From: Xiphophorus maculatus
Lineage: Eukaryota > Chordata > Actinopteri > Cyprinodontiformes > Poeciliidae
DNA length: 64,000 nucleotides
Assembly (NCBI RefSeq): GCF_002775205.1
Contig: NC_036448.1
Span: 2,773,498-2,837,497 of the forward strand
Direction: 5' to 3'
Shown: positions 20,825 through 35,800 of the stretch, piece by piece
How positions within the stretch are numbered: position 1 is the first letter of the stretch
How the letters are laid out: each line of letters opens with the position of its first letter
Notes under the pieces: model-generated
The model's input: the letters and a program-made list of their open reading frames with translations, nothing else
Database searches by the model: none
Told to the model about the DNA's origin: nothing
Translations under genes and position numbers: made by a program

Positions 20825-23800
20825 CTGCAGCAGGAGGAAAAATCAGCATGAAACACGTTGGAACAGGAGGAACAGTCAAAGGGTTCCTGCAGGTTTCAGA
20901 AAGTCAAATATAAGACCTCTTATGCCACCTTGAATGAAATTTAAGACAAAAAAAAACAAAACTAGAAATATAAGAGGTTATTGTAATATTGAGGTGAGGA
21001 ACTCTTTTACAATCAAGCAAAGCAAAGACTGACATTTCTGGAGTTTGTGGCTCCTGCCAGCAACTTTGAGCTTCTCATTCTGCATAATAAGCTTAAGCTT
21101 AAAGGGGCAGTATTACTGTATGTGTTTTCCAGGAACACAGTGCCATTTTATGGCACAATCAAGTAACTATTTTCCCTTTAGCTGTTACAAAAATACCAGA
21201 TATATCAAAAATGACTTAAAAGAAATTTGAATTTATATATCAATACCTTAAGATTGGGCCTCTGTTTCTTTTAAAAACTCATCAACTCTCTGAAACTCCG
21301 CCTTCAGAAAGTCATCACAACATGGCCCATCTATTAAAACCTTAACATTTTTATCAGCATAGCACTGAAGTAGCTCATGGTAAGATGTATTTAAGCCCTG
21401 TGATTAATGTTTTTAAGTCACTGTTTTTGTTATATTTACATGATTTTAAGACTTGTTAAGGATGCGCAGGCAGTCGGCGCATCCTGGGATAAAGCGTACC
21501 TTGATGAGCAGCGAATCAACGGACATCTCTGCAGACTTCTCCGAGGCTTGGAGTTGAGTTTGGAGCTGAGAAACCTGCGTTCTGCTTTGCTGCAGCTGCG
21601 TGGAGAGCAGCTCCAGTTGCGCATGGAGGTGGCTGCTCTGAACTCTGGTCTGCTCACACAGAACCTTGCTGTCCTCCAGTTCGGTTCTGCTCTGCAGCAG
21701 CTGCGCCTGGCTCTGGTCCAGCTGCGCCTGGAGGTGGCCGGCCTGGCTGCGGCTGTAGTCCAGCTCGATCTCGGCCTGGTCCAGCTGGGCTTTGACCCGG
21801 CCGCACTGCGCCCTGGCCTCCTCCAGGTGGGCCTGGCTCTGCTGGAGCTTGGCGGTGAGCTGCTCCTGGGACGAGCGCATGGTGGAGGAGATCTGCTCCG
21901 ACACTTTGAGGAGCTGGCCCCGCGTGTGCTGCAGAGACTCCAGCTGCAGGACGACGGAGAGCGGCGCGGTCAGGACACAGGGTTTCACAAAAGCATTCAC
22001 ACAGCGTCCACCATCCCTTTACAGTATATTAGACACAATATATATATCTAGTGTTCCAAATTATTATGCAAGTGATATTTTCTCAAATTTTCTTAAATGG
22101 TCAATACAAATGATGGTCAGTATAATTTTCAAGTCATGAACTATTACAGTATGAATCAAATTTTACTGAACAAAGCTCCCAATGAGAACAGTAATTTTTT
22201 CAAAAATAAAAATACTCAAAATGCGAAATGTTCTAAATTATTATGCACAGCAGATTTTCTAAACATTTTATGGATTATAAGATTATAAGAACTGCAAACG
22301 GTCGTTCTTTCAATGTGCAGCATTAAATGGTCACATGTACTAAAATCAAAAGCTATTTCAATCAAAAACATCTTAACAGACCAAGTTCCATGTTAACATA
22401 GAACCTTCTTTGATATCACAGCACAATTCTTGGTCCATTGAACTTGTGAGTTTGTGGAAAGTTTCTGCTTGAATTTCTCTGCAGGATGTCAGAATATCTT
22501 CCCAGAGCTGCTGGTTTGATATGAACTCTGTTCCACCCTCAGATCTTCTGCTGGAGGAAACTCCAAAGGTTCTCAATAGGGTTGAGGTCAGAGGTCAGAG
22601 GAGGATGGTGACCACACCATGAGTTTCTCCCCTTTTATGCCCATAGCAGCCAATGACACAGTGACATTCCTTGCAGCATGAGATGGTGCATTGTCATACA
22701 TGAAGATGATTTTGCTACTGAAGGTTTGGCTCTTCTTTTGAACCATGACAGAAAGTGATCAGCCAGAAAGTCCATCTACTTTGCTGAGGTCATTTTCACA
22801 CCTTCAGGAACTCTGAAGGGGCCGACCAATGATTCTCTCTCCATGATTTCTGCCCAAACAATGACTCCACCACCTCCTTGCTGACGTCACAACCGTGTTG
22901 GGACATGGTGGCCCCCCCACCACCAATCCACTACATCAGTCATCAGTGAACAAGACTGTTTGAAAATGAATCTTCATGTACGGCTGGGCCCACTGCGACC
23001 GTTTCTGCTTGTGAGCTCTGGTTAGTGGAAGTCGAATAGTAGGTTGATGCTCCACAAGCCTCTGGAGGATCTTCCATCTTGAGGCTCCAGCAGCTTCTAA
23101 TAACTGTTTGCTGCTTTGTAAGGGCATTTTAACAGCTGCTCTCTAAATCCGATGAATTTGTCTAACAGAAACCTTCCTCATTCTGCCTTTATCTGTACAA
23201 ACCCATCTTTGTTCTCAATCAGCCACAAATCTCTTCACAGTACGATATCGCTTCAGTTTTCCTTAAATATCCAATGTTTTCATACCTTGTCATACAGCAC
23301 TACACTATCTGATGATTTTCATCAGCAGAGATTCTTTCTCTTTCCCATATTGCTTGAAACCTGTGGCTTGCTTAATAATGTGGAACATCCTTCTTAAGTA
23401 GATTTCCTTTAATTGACCTCACCAGACAAACTAATCAACCAGCTCTCTGAAATTAATTAAAGTGATTCAAAGAACCCTGACACACAATACCATCTATAAA
23501 TTTAATAGCACAACAAAAAATTTCATCTTTATGACATTTTAATCCAATTTGCATAATAATTTGAAACACGGTGTATACGGTATATAGCAGGAAGAGGCAC
23601 ACCTCTGGAACCACTGGAAGGTGGTTCAACAAAGTATTACTTTATTTTTTATTAAATCATGTAAATTATGCTAATATCTACTTTAACAATATTTAATATT
23701 TACACTCCAGTTTCTCTTTACCTAGAATTATTTATCTATTAAATTTGAAATGTTATGTAATCATGTAATAAGGTGAATGTAAATGAACACCAAAAAAACA

Positions 23801-26800
23801 AACAATTAAAGAAAAATAACTTAAAACTGTGAATCAGTTTCTGTTAGGCAATACTGTGCATTAGTCAATTACATAAAACTCCAGTAGAAACACATAATGT
23901 GAAAAAGTTTCCCTCAGGTAAAAACATCCAAGAAGAGGAATAGAAATGAGACAGAACAGAAGCGTATGAGGAACAACGGTGACCACCGGAGTCACTGCAA
24001 ACCCACAGCAGCTGTTCTAACACGGACCAACAGGAAGCACACGGACTCATGAGACGGAGACTGAAATTCTCATGAAAAACCGCCGTCACGTTTTCCAGGT
24101 GAGATTAAAGGATTTCTCAAACACCCATGAAAGAATCAAAGCAAAACTACAGGTATGTTTCTGATGAGGGATTAACATTATTACATGATGTAAAGCTAAA
24201 AAAAGTCAATTTTATAAAATACTGCCCCTTTAAGCTGGAGTCGCCATGTCGACCATGTACAGTACAGTAAGGCTCCTTTCATGTTTTGTGGAACTGACTG
24301 AATATCTCCATAAATAAATGGAAACGTTGAACATTTATATTAGCAGGATCTTCTAAAGTAATTTAATAAAGACAATTATCTCAACATAGATATTTTAATT
24401 TCAAAGAACAAAACAGAAAACACACTTTTTAAACAGAGAGTGTGTTGAGGTGGAAGGTGTGCAATAGCTTTGGTGTTTTGTTAAATTTAAACTGTTGTTT
24501 ATGTAGTCAAGCTGTTTGTATGTGTATTTACTGTTTGTTTGGGCAGCTGCTACTATGCAGTGGACACCCTCGAGTGTGTGACAAATGTCCCTAGGGGTCA
24601 GTAAAGTATATTCTCTTCTCTGATGTCAGGTGGAGGTGGAGGAGGAGGAGGTGTACCTCTTTACTGTGCTGCTCCTTCTCCAGCTCCAGCTCCTGCTCCA
24701 GAGCAGAGAGCGTACTCTGCAGCCGCTCCTCCTCCTGCAGCCACCCAGACTCCTTCCGAAGTAGCTCCTCCACTGCGTTGCGCAGCTGGGCCTCCTGCAA
24801 AAACACACACACCACATGGTTAAAATCATACGCGCAACACGGAGGCAGCTGAAGGGAATGGAAAAATGACTCATTCTCAGACTATTCCAGTTAATCCCAG
24901 GGAAACCAACAGTTAACAGTCCCAGAAGTCAGAGCAACAAGTGGCTTCACCGTCTCCCTCATCTGCAGCTTGGTTCCGTCCAGCTCTCTGCTCAGAGCAT
25001 CACGGTCACGCCGACTCGCTTCCAGTTCGTCCAGCGCCTCCTGAAGCCGTTGCTCGCACTCAGACAGCTGCTGGTTGAGCTCCTCTGACTCCTAACAGCA
25101 CAAAAACAGGAGCAGACAGGAAGTTCCAGCAGCTCTCAGTAACTATCTAAATTAGTGATGCCCATCGTGGTATCGCAGGATCTCCTCTCCTCACTTCTAT
25201 CAAAAGAAAGCTGCATGTATGGGAAGTTCTTTTAATGCTCCAAGGAGATGCTAATCGGGTAACTGGATGGAAATAGAACTGGGATGTTTGAACTGTGTAC
25301 AGTGCTATGCAAAGTTTTTACATCCATTGACATTTTGTCAAATTACAATCCCAGACTTATCAGAAGTGGAATGAAAATAATGTGTGTCTTTTTAACTAAT
25401 AAAGATCTTAAAAGTGTTTTTATGTTCAAAATCTCTGAGTGAACGTCTCAGTTACAGCTGAGTGTTTGATGTTTCTAAAGTGACAGACAGGTGAAAATGG
25501 GCAGCGAACACATGAATGATGCAAACTCCAAAAAAGAAAGAAAAACAACACATAATCACAAGAAAAAAAATAATTCCACATAAAAACAATGCAAACAAAG
25601 AATGCTGCAAACACATGAAACAGAAAGAAAGTGAAAATGCTGTAAATAGCAACAAGAACAGCAAGTAAAAAACTCGCTCCACAAAATGGAAGGTGCTCCA
25701 GACCACCAGGGGGAATCTGGAGAAGAAATATGCTGCTGTTGATAATGACATCAAGTATAACGCACCTTTTCTTTCTTCTTCCAAATTCTCCTGGACATCC
25801 TGTTAAATCTTGACATCTGTCTTTACTGAAAGTCTGGTCCGATATAATTTGGTGGTCAACTCCCCCTAGTGGTCTGGAGCAATGCAGTTCTATGGAATGA
25901 CTTTGCAGAGTTTCATACTTGCTGCTTCTGCTGTATTTGTGCCAGTTTCCCTTTTTCTTTTACTTCCTGTGATTGCAGCATTTTGCATTAGTTTTCCTGC
26001 CCGTGTGTTTTGGAGTTTGCATCATTTCTGTGGTTCGGATCGATCAGTTGGGAAAATGAGTCGGGTTTAGACAAGCCTGAGAGAAGTTAGGTTAACTGTA
26101 CTGGAATTAAATTATCATTATGAATGTAATTTAAATTAATTAATATTTTTTGTATGAAAAGGAATAATATTTATTATAAAACCAGCAAAAATTTACTTTT
26201 CAAATGACCTTTATGTTGCTTTTCTTCTTCCCTAAAGTCTCTGGATGGAAACTTGAGGCTAAAACGAATAAAAAGCTAAGAGGACAGGGACAGGTTCTCT
26301 GACCTTGGCGTTTCTTTGTGTTAGCTCCTGCTGCAGGACCTCCACCTTCCTGTCCATCTCCAGCTTGTGCTCCCTGATGGCTTCGTCCAACTGGCTGAGC
26401 TGAGGGGGACACGGCAGTGAGGACAGGTGGTAGATGAGACGGACGTTTAATGGCGGTGAATAGAAAAGGCTGATTGAAGATGTGTTGCACCAGCTTGGCT
26501 CTCTGCTGGAGCTCCTCCTGTGTTTCTTTCAGGGCGTTGTCCATGTCCAAGACCTCATGAGTTCTCTCCTCTAACTCCCTCTGGGTCTCACTGTAAATTC
26601 ATGCACATGCACAGACACACACAGATAAACTACAGCTGGATGATATGGCTGAAAAACATGTCATGAGGTAAGCGTTTCATATCAGTCGATAACGACAGTT
26701 ATGAATTTTTTTGCTTTTAAGCAGTTATGAGGCATGGTGGCGAAACCTTAAATTGCCGCTCCACAAGTTGTTCTACAGGTTGCTCTACAGGTTGTCGCTA

Positions 26801-29800
26801 GGCAACCAAAGAGTAAATGAGTTTTCCCCAGAATGCTGTGCGGTTCTGGATCCAAGTTCAGTGAAATTGTTGAATTTCACTGATGTTTTATCAATAGATA
26901 TTGATCACAAACCTATCACATAAATATATTGTTACTGATTTATAGTCCAGCTCTGTGATAATCCCATAAGCCAACTGTCTCATCATCAGGACTCAGGAGA
27001 ACAACTTCTGGATTGTGGAAGATGAAATATTTTTGCAAGACAATATTAGGATATTCATTCATTCTTTTTGCAGCGTTTGGGTTGATACTTATGTACTTAT
27101 GTTCCTCTAGTATATACTGTATGTGCCGGCAGACGCATATATACACACGCAGGTTTAATGGAGGAGTTAAAAAGTTCAGAAAATCATAATAACTCCAGGT
27201 TGGCTTTTGACTTTCCTAGTTTCTTCGTGACTGATTATCCAACAGAGTGCTTGATGTACAGTAGCCATGGAAACTGTTGTGTCATACAACTGGGCTTTGT
27301 ATGATTCTGCATTTCATGCAACAAAAGCATCCCAATGTTTAACGTTATCTCAACAGATAAAATACTTTAAAGATGTTTTACTTTAGAAATATCTAAATTT
27401 GTCACAGTCCTAAAATATGTTTTTAACAGCTAACACACAACGCAGAATTAAACCTGAGAAACAAGAAAACTAAAACAGTCAGCCCTCTGTCTCTGCAGAG
27501 CAAAAGGGATAGTGGCTGATTTTCAGACCTCTGTTGAGGTAAATAAAATCGCTTTCACATCCAAATATCGGCCGATCACCAAAAATGAAGGAAATCGGGT
27601 TTGATTTAAAGCAAAGCATCAACATTTGCATAGTTTTCCATAGATGTTCAGAGCAGCAGACTTCCTGATGCAATTTTCTGTTCGTGTCGTGCACAGAGCG
27701 ACGTTTCCACACGTGGACTTCTCCTCACCTCAGCCTCAAACCCAGTTTGTCCACCTGGGCTTGCCGTTGGTCAGAGACGGTCTGGGTCCTCTGCAGGACG
27801 TCCTGCAGCTCCTGCAGCCGTTCCACGGTGTCGCCCAGCTCCGCCTGCACGGAGTGCAGTTCACCCTCCAGGATCTTCACTCTCTGCATGCTGCAGAGCC
27901 GCTCCTCCTCACAGCGATGGAGCTTCTCTTCAAGTTCCTCAACTGGAGGAAGATGAGAGTCGATAAAGGTCAAAGATGAGACTGATGGAGAACATGCTGA
28001 AAACACCGGACCTTTTTTTCCTCCGAACTGATCCTGAATGTCTAACCTGTGGAGGTCTTGGTGATGACTTGGCTCTTGGTGCACTGCAGGTTCTGCTCCA
28101 AGCCAACGATCTGCTCTGCCTTTGCAGCCACTTGGCTCCTCAGGTGCTCCAGCTCCACCTCCAGCTTTTCTATCTTCAATGTGAGATGACTGCCCAGAAA
28201 TATAAAGCACAACATGAAGTAAAGATTCAAGCTTTAACTGAAAGTATAGCTCTAACACCAACAGAGAAAGGCTTGTGTATTTTGTCCTTTCATTCAGCTG
28301 GAAACTAAAAGAGAAGCAAAACCGTCCACAAACAGATCATGACGTGGTTTTTGCCATATTACAAAAGTTACACTTCAGGATATCATTTTAATGTATTTTA
28401 GAGTGTTAGAATGAGTGTTTTATCAGAAGGATGATACAGAAAACAGGTAGTATAAGGAGCTTCGTGTGATCCTAGCTCTTCTGTCTGGGACCTGATGGAC
28501 TTGGAGAGTTGTGCGTTTTGTTCGGTCGCCTCCTGCAGGTTCCTCTCCGCAGCCTGGGCCTCCAGGCCTCTGCTCCTGACTTCATCTTGTAGAGAAGCCC
28601 ACGCTCGCTCCAGCTGCAGCTCCAAACCAGACACCTGGAACAGACAGCAAAAAGTCAGCTGTTGTCTGGAAAAACACAGCCAAGAAAGTGTTTATCCATA
28701 ATCTACATAATAAGATTCAAAAGTGAAAAAGTGGTGAGTTTTGACAGATTAAAGGGCCAGTGTTGCGTATTTTCTAGCAACATTGTGCCATTTTAGAACA
28801 CAATCAAGTAACTATGTTACCTTCAGTTGTTATAAAAATGTTGTATGTATATCAAATATGATTTAAATTTGACTTTAGAATTTAATGTTTTAAAATTGGG
28901 ACTCTGTCTCGTTAAAAACTCTGCCTTCAGGAATTCAACACAACATTGCTCCTCCATTAACTCTTTAACAAAGTTTTTACCAGCTGCTGGGCGCTGCTTT
29001 CCCTGCTATCTGGCCACTCCGGATATCCTATTTTCCTGCATTGAGCCTCGATGTGGCCAAACTCCATCAAGTGCTTGTTTTTTAACTGCCACATTAGATT
29101 CGTTGTGTTGATGCATTTTGATGTGCTTCACTCCTGAGGTAATTGTCTGCCTCAACACGCAAACGTTCCCATTCCCAATTTTACAGCATTCGGACTGTCA
29201 GTTAGCACACAGGAGCCTTAGGAACATTGGGGTGACCTTTTGTTACCTCAGGAACCATAAGTTGTACTTGGAAGACAAAGGATGCAGAGGAATCAGCACT
29301 AAAATAATCAGTGTATTCCTTATTGTATATCACAGGGTACCCAGAACCCAAATTTAATGAGCTGTGGATGCACTGGATGTGACATCATGCATTATTATAA
29401 TGCACCAGATTATGGATCCAGTGTATCAGTGCACAATGCAGGGAAAATGTGCACAATGCACTGGATAATGCACTGGACGATGCACTGCATCGTCCAGTGC
29501 ACTGTGCACCGGATAACGGGCATATGTGTGTTAGCCTCACCTGTCTTTGCAATTGGCTCTGGCTCTCCTCCAGCTCGGAGACCCGAGCCGTGCTCTCGGT
29601 CAGCATGGTCTGCTGCTGCTGCAGAGACTCCTGCAGTTGCAGGATCTGTTCACTGGAGCTCTGACAGACCAGGCTGGTGCTGTGCAGCTTCTCCTGCAGA
29701 CGAGACATCTGAAAAAGCAACAAGGAGAGAGGACAGGTGTGTGTGTTTAACTGCCTTGTGCCCTGATAAACCAACTGACAGACGTTTTCAGTGTGGACCT

Positions 29801-32800
29801 TTTCATTCTTCCTCTGCAGCTCTGTCTGATGGTTCTTCTTCAGCTCCTCCATTTGCTGCAGGTACGAGTTCAGCTCCTCCTTGCACACCGACAGGCAGGA
29901 CTGCAGCTCAGATACCTAAACGGTGGAGAAACACAAAGCAGGTTATCGATGGTGGATACAGCATCAGATAGATGGATGGATGAAGAGATGAACAAATGGA
30001 AACTTTTAGACATCCTAATAGGGAATACGATTTAGAAATTTAAATTTTCTTCCATGTTTATCCAGACATAAAAAATATCATAAACATACTTCTTGTGACT
30101 TTTCCATGTTGTGTTCATGGCTCCTATACAAACCATGGTGGCAGAGTGAGTAGCCTGATCTTTGAAACTCTGCAGCATCTCCTGGTTGTGTCGAACTTCA
30201 ACCTGCTTCTCCTGGAATCAGGAAACAGAACATTTCATCAACGTATAAACTCCTCTGTCCTGTCCCGGATGGGAATGGAACCTACATGCTGCCTTGCCTG
30301 TGAGAGCTGATCCAAAGAGGTCTGCAGCAGCAGCGCAGCTTTCTGAGCCTTGTCCCGCTCCGTCTGAACAGAACCCAGCTGCTGCTCCAGTTCCAACATC
30401 TGGGCCAGGCTCTCCTCCACAGACAGCTGCAGCTACAGGAAGTCACAGAGCCACTGTTAGCTTAGCTGCTGCTGCTGCCAAAGGAGCTGATGAGTTTATG
30501 TTACCATTTCTATCCTATGCTGTTGCTCAGCCAGCTGCTTAGAGTGAGACTGTTTACACTGATCCAGAGCTTTCTGGTGCTCCTTCTGCTTTCTGCTCAT
30601 CAGAACCTGGTAGTGCTGAACGCTGCTGCTCTTCTCCTGTAATGAGATCAGAGTCTCTAGCTGCCTTTCCATTACAAATATGTACAAAACAAACCTTTGT
30701 CTATGTTCTGCTAATGACGAAAAACCATTGGCAATTGCGGTGTTTCCATTAAATAAGAAATTAAATTCATTTGTGAACAAGCTTGTTTGCGCGATAAGTA
30801 ATTAAAACTCGTGTGGCAGCGACCGATGTAAACACTTACATGAGATATATTCATATATAAGAGGTGACATCACCGTCTTATTCAGCCGTTGGAACTGTAA
30901 GCCCCGCCTACTTGGGCATTTTGGGGAAACTTTAGTCTATGATTTTACAGAAGACCTATGGATTCAACACGTTGGAACTTCAACTTTTTATGAACTGTGT
31001 GATGTTGTGAGAGAACTGGTGGAGCCAGCTGCACATTGTCCCGGAAAAAAAGCAAGCCATCATCCTCCTACTACTTCCTGTTGTCTTCTTCGACGTTTTT
31101 GGCAGTAGTAACATGTGACACAAATGATGCGGAAAAAAGTATTTTCATTGCCGTTTTGCGAATTCAGCCTATTTTGATATGGCTAAAAAAAAAACACCTC
31201 ATTCTGCCGCAAAAAACTTTTTATTGAAAAAGTTTTTTTTTTTTCTAAATAGCCGGGTTTCCATTAAGCAATTGTATTTTTGTACTTTCAGTATGGAAAC
31301 ACAGCTTCAGGCGCACGGCTGATGAAGTTCTAGTTAAAACGTTTGAGTGGCTGTACCTTCAGCTCGTTTTCCAGCGCCGTGGTCTTCAGAGCGGCCAGAC
31401 TGTACGCTGAGCTTTTTTCCTGCAGCTGTTTCTCCAGCGCAGCAACCCGAGCGCTTTTTCTTTTTAACTGAGGCAAAGTAAAACAGGGAAAGAAAAAACA
31501 TATGGCACGTGCATATTAAGAAAAATATAAAAAAATATTCCTCTTCTTTGTTATTTCCAAAACTCTCAACATTTTTTCCTAGCATCAATGCTTTAGAAAA
31601 GAGTCACCAGCATGTTCAAGCTTATTTTTAGACATGGGACAATAACTATTAATAAACATTAGATGTAAATACATAAGATTATAGCTCAGCGGCTAATTTA
31701 CATCTCTAGTCTCATTGACAGGCAGGATAATAATAAATAAAAGAACTAAAAAAATAAAAAAAAATAAAAACACCCACACAAAATAACACTACAGAATAAG
31801 AAATACATAAAACCATCTTAAAATCTACATATCTTTACATATGCTCAATGTTGATATTTTTGGCCAAAATATTTTTCCAAAAGCCAGTTTTAAGTTTGTT
31901 TGTTTTTTTTTGAATGAGATGAGAAGTGAAAATAGGATTTTAGGGTTTTTATCCAACAGCTTTTATGCTTGTTTATGAACTATTTCAACTGGTTGTTTTG
32001 GGAACTGTTTTGCAAGCCAATGACAAAACATGTTATACAATATGTCATATCAGGTGTAATCATGGCGTAGTGTCTGATCATACAGAAATTAGATTCAATT
32101 GTTTTCTTTTCACAATCTGTTTCACTCGTTTAAAACAAAATTGTGAATCCAAGATAATCCCTAAATATTAGAACTGTTGTACCATTTATAGTGTTGTTGA
32201 TGTTTTTTGCCTTGGATAAAAATATTAGAATCACTGTCAGTATTTGCCTGTTTTGAGAAATACATAGCTACAGTTTTGGATAAATGAAGATGTAAATGAG
32301 ATCGGTAGCATTACACATCACTGCTGTCGGCTTTCGGGCACCTTGTTCCTTAAAAGGAATGACACCATGTACGGTATATGTGCTGCTCAGACTTATATCT
32401 CTGATCGACTTTAGTTTCACTCCAACGGCCTGAGGAGTAACGGTGAGAAAGCATAGTGACCTCTTTCTGAGCGTCTGTGGCCTGGCTGCTCCGCTCCAGC
32501 AGCTCTGTGTGGAGGTTCTGGTAGTGGGAGGCTCTCTGGGCCATGGAGTTCTGCAGGGCAGAGATCTCCTCCTGGGCTCTGCTCAGACGCTCCTGCAGCC
32601 GCTCCTTCTGGCTCTGCTGTTTCAGCCGCTCGGCCTCCTTCACCTGCAGGACCCGCAGCAGCTGCTGGTAGCCCTCACCTGGAAGCAGTGGCACACGGTA
32701 CGTTTTCCAGCAAACCACCTGGTGTACATGCTGGTGTCCCTTTGGAATACTTGGATGTAACTTTATCTCTTTCATTATTATTCATTATTTATTATTAGCA

Positions 32801-35800
32801 GGTCATTTGTATGTACAAATAACTCTAAATCTGCACTGTTGGATCATGTTATGACAAAACAAGTTCTCCATCCAGCCCAAACTTTCTCTTTTAGCCATTT
32901 ATCCATCTAGTCAACCTTTAAATAAAGATCATAGGGCACATAAAACCCAAACAGTCGGTCACTGAACTAAAACAAAACAAAACAAAAACTAGGAGTGCGC
33001 CAACAAATCAGCTCTGATTTCCTTAATATTCTAAGTTCAAACTGGAGCTGGAAGAAATTTTAAATCTAAACAACAACCACTAAAAACAAGGAATAAAACA
33101 ACAACAAAAAATTCCAAAGAAATGGATCAAATGATACTCAACTGTGAAATCTATTTTGTCTACTTCCGCAAATATTTTTGTTGTTACATTTTGCAACTTT
33201 TAATACAAAAAAAAAACCTCTCGGTCAAACCCAGAATCTGCAGGTCAGGCTATTTAGAGATCAATGATCGGCCGGAAAACTGAAATTGGTGCACCAGTAA
33301 AAATTACCAAAATAGTTTTCTTCTAGAACAAAATATATCAAAGGCAGCCTTTCACCCTTAAAACTAATTTCACCCTTAAAACTAATGTTGAGCTAATTTG
33401 GAGCATGCATGAAAAAAACTTCGTTAATAATAATTTCATCTTTTATTGCAGTGCCATAACCTCACTGAACATTCTGCACAATTCTACATTTAATTTAAAC
33501 TAATCTATTCAGCGTGGGAATAAAATCCTATGCATACATTTAACAAAGCATCTCATGATACAGTTATTGGCATCTCTGATAGTCCATCTAAAATAAATAT
33601 AAGAAAAGTAGGGATGCACCATATGGCATCAATATCAGTATCGGCCGGCATTAGTCAATTTTTAACAGACTGGTATCCGTCCAATACAAAAAACTGGGCT
33701 GATTTTAATAACCGATGTTCATTTTTATCTGGTTATGTCGTATTCATTTGCTCATGTGATGCTTATGCATTGTAGGATTGAGGTGTGTTTGATATAAACA
33801 AAGAAGCAATGTAGGTGGTGAAAACACACAACATTAACAATATTAATGTCTAATATTTATATCGGAACAATTTATTAAATTCTAAAGGCAAGGATTTTTA
33901 AAAATTAGGTTACCATAATCAAAGTTTCTAGGAATTTCTAATTACCAACCATAATGTTCTATTTCACAGTCTAAGGAAGAGTGTGGAAGTTTGATTCCAT
34001 AAAACGTAATACATCCTTCAAAGTTATTCATTAAGATGAGTGACGGGTCAACTGCTCCTAAAACGGGAACAGATTAATGAAACGGTTTGTCTACTGCTGT
34101 AAAACGGAGGAACTGATGAAATGGCATCAGAAAAAGGAACTCTGAAGCTCAGCCTTACAGTTGATGATGAAGGATCTGGAGCCTACCTGGCTTCAGCTTC
34201 AGCAGATGTGCAGCTCCTGAATAGTCCACTGGGGGCAGCATGCATGGATTGGAGCAGATTGGTCCTGCAGGAGCCTTCATAAATCAAAAAGCAAAAACGA
34301 AGACTGAAGCTCCCTCCCTTCAACAGGATCAGCGATCAAACACACAGTCAGGTTTGTTATTTTTAGGTTGACTCCAGGATCAGGGTTTGGACACAAACAC
34401 CAGATTGTATGTATGGAAACAAAACTCTGCCTGTGGGTGGGAGTGGAAAGCTGGCCCACCTCCTGCAGGTGCAGCAGAGCCAGAACGGCCTCCAGGGCGG
34501 ACAGCTCAGCCTGGGTCTGGGTCACCTTCTGCTCCTGGTCACGGGTCAGCGTCCGCAGCTCCTCCACCTCCCTGCGCACGGAGGCCGCCTCCCTGCACTC
34601 GGCCCCCTGCTCTGAGAGCTGCTGCTCCAGCTGGGAGGCTCTGCACGCCACCTGCTCCAGCTGGGCCTGGAGGAGAGCCGCAGCCGCTCCGCCCTGCCTC
34701 AGCTCCTCCTGCAGCTGGCTGCGTGGAAAACAAAACGCTGCCGGTGAAGCGCATGCTGGGAAAAAGCAGCGTCGACAGCCTTCTTTATGTTTCTACTCAA
34801 CAGAAGACGCTCAGTACCTGACCGTTTGGCTCTGCTCAGCTCGCTCTCTTTCCAACGCAGAAAACTTCACCTCCAACTCCTGCTTTTCTCTGTCAGACCC
34901 CATCAGACTCTCCTTCAGCGTCGTCTCACTCTCCACCACCTCGAAGGCGCAAAATGACAAAACATCTCCAGCGTCAACAGGCAAGAAAAGGTTTTTAGTT
35001 GTCATAAAATAAGACGACAATTTTGAGTAAAAATGTACCTTTCGGAGTTTAATGGAAAACGTGTCTTTGTAATCGTTGAAAGCTTCTTTGAGTTTCTCTG
35101 CATTTTGAAGAGCTTGGTTCCTCTGCTGCTCAGCTCTGAGAGGAGAGGCGAGTTTAGATCCGGGGTTCCCAAACATGTAACCCCAAAGAGGATTAACTCA
35201 CAGAAAATGAGACAAAATATTTAAAGCAATATCAACTTTTACAATGTCTTTTACCCTCTATTAATTAATTATTACATTTATTTAGCAGAAATGCTGCCTC
35301 ATAGCTTTGACAGTGAGTTCTGTGGCGAAAAAGTTTATTACCAGATGATACAATTTTGTCATCACAATCCACTCTTTTGATTATAAGACGATATGTAATA
35401 TTTAATATAAATCACATCAAAAGGTTTTTTTGTTTTTTTTTTAAAGTAATCCCCCGTTTACGTCCAGATGGGAGCAGGTCTAAAACCACCACCTCTTTCC
35501 TGTTGCTGTTCTGCTCTCCAGCTCCTCTCTCAGCATCCTCAGCTCCTCGGTAACCGTGGCGACCACAGCCTCACTGTGAACGGCAGCTTCCTGGCAGGAC
35601 TCCGCCCTCAGCTCCGCTGCCCTATAAAACACGGACGATGCAAACTGCAGAGTTTAAACTAAGCAAGTCAGACATTAATGAATAAATCTGACATATTATT
35701 TCTCTTACTATTGTGGCGTTTAGAAAATAAAAATAATTCTGGTAATTCTAGCTGACCTAAAACAAGAGAAGTTTGGTCTGATCTAACGTCAGATGTGCAT

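Noticed and set aside
24623..24823. Plus-strand Pro/Ala-rich frame
   Set aside because: Antisense shadow of ccdc18 exon 24657-24794. The same applies to plus-strand frames at 21407-22051, 27644-27979 and 34368-35012.
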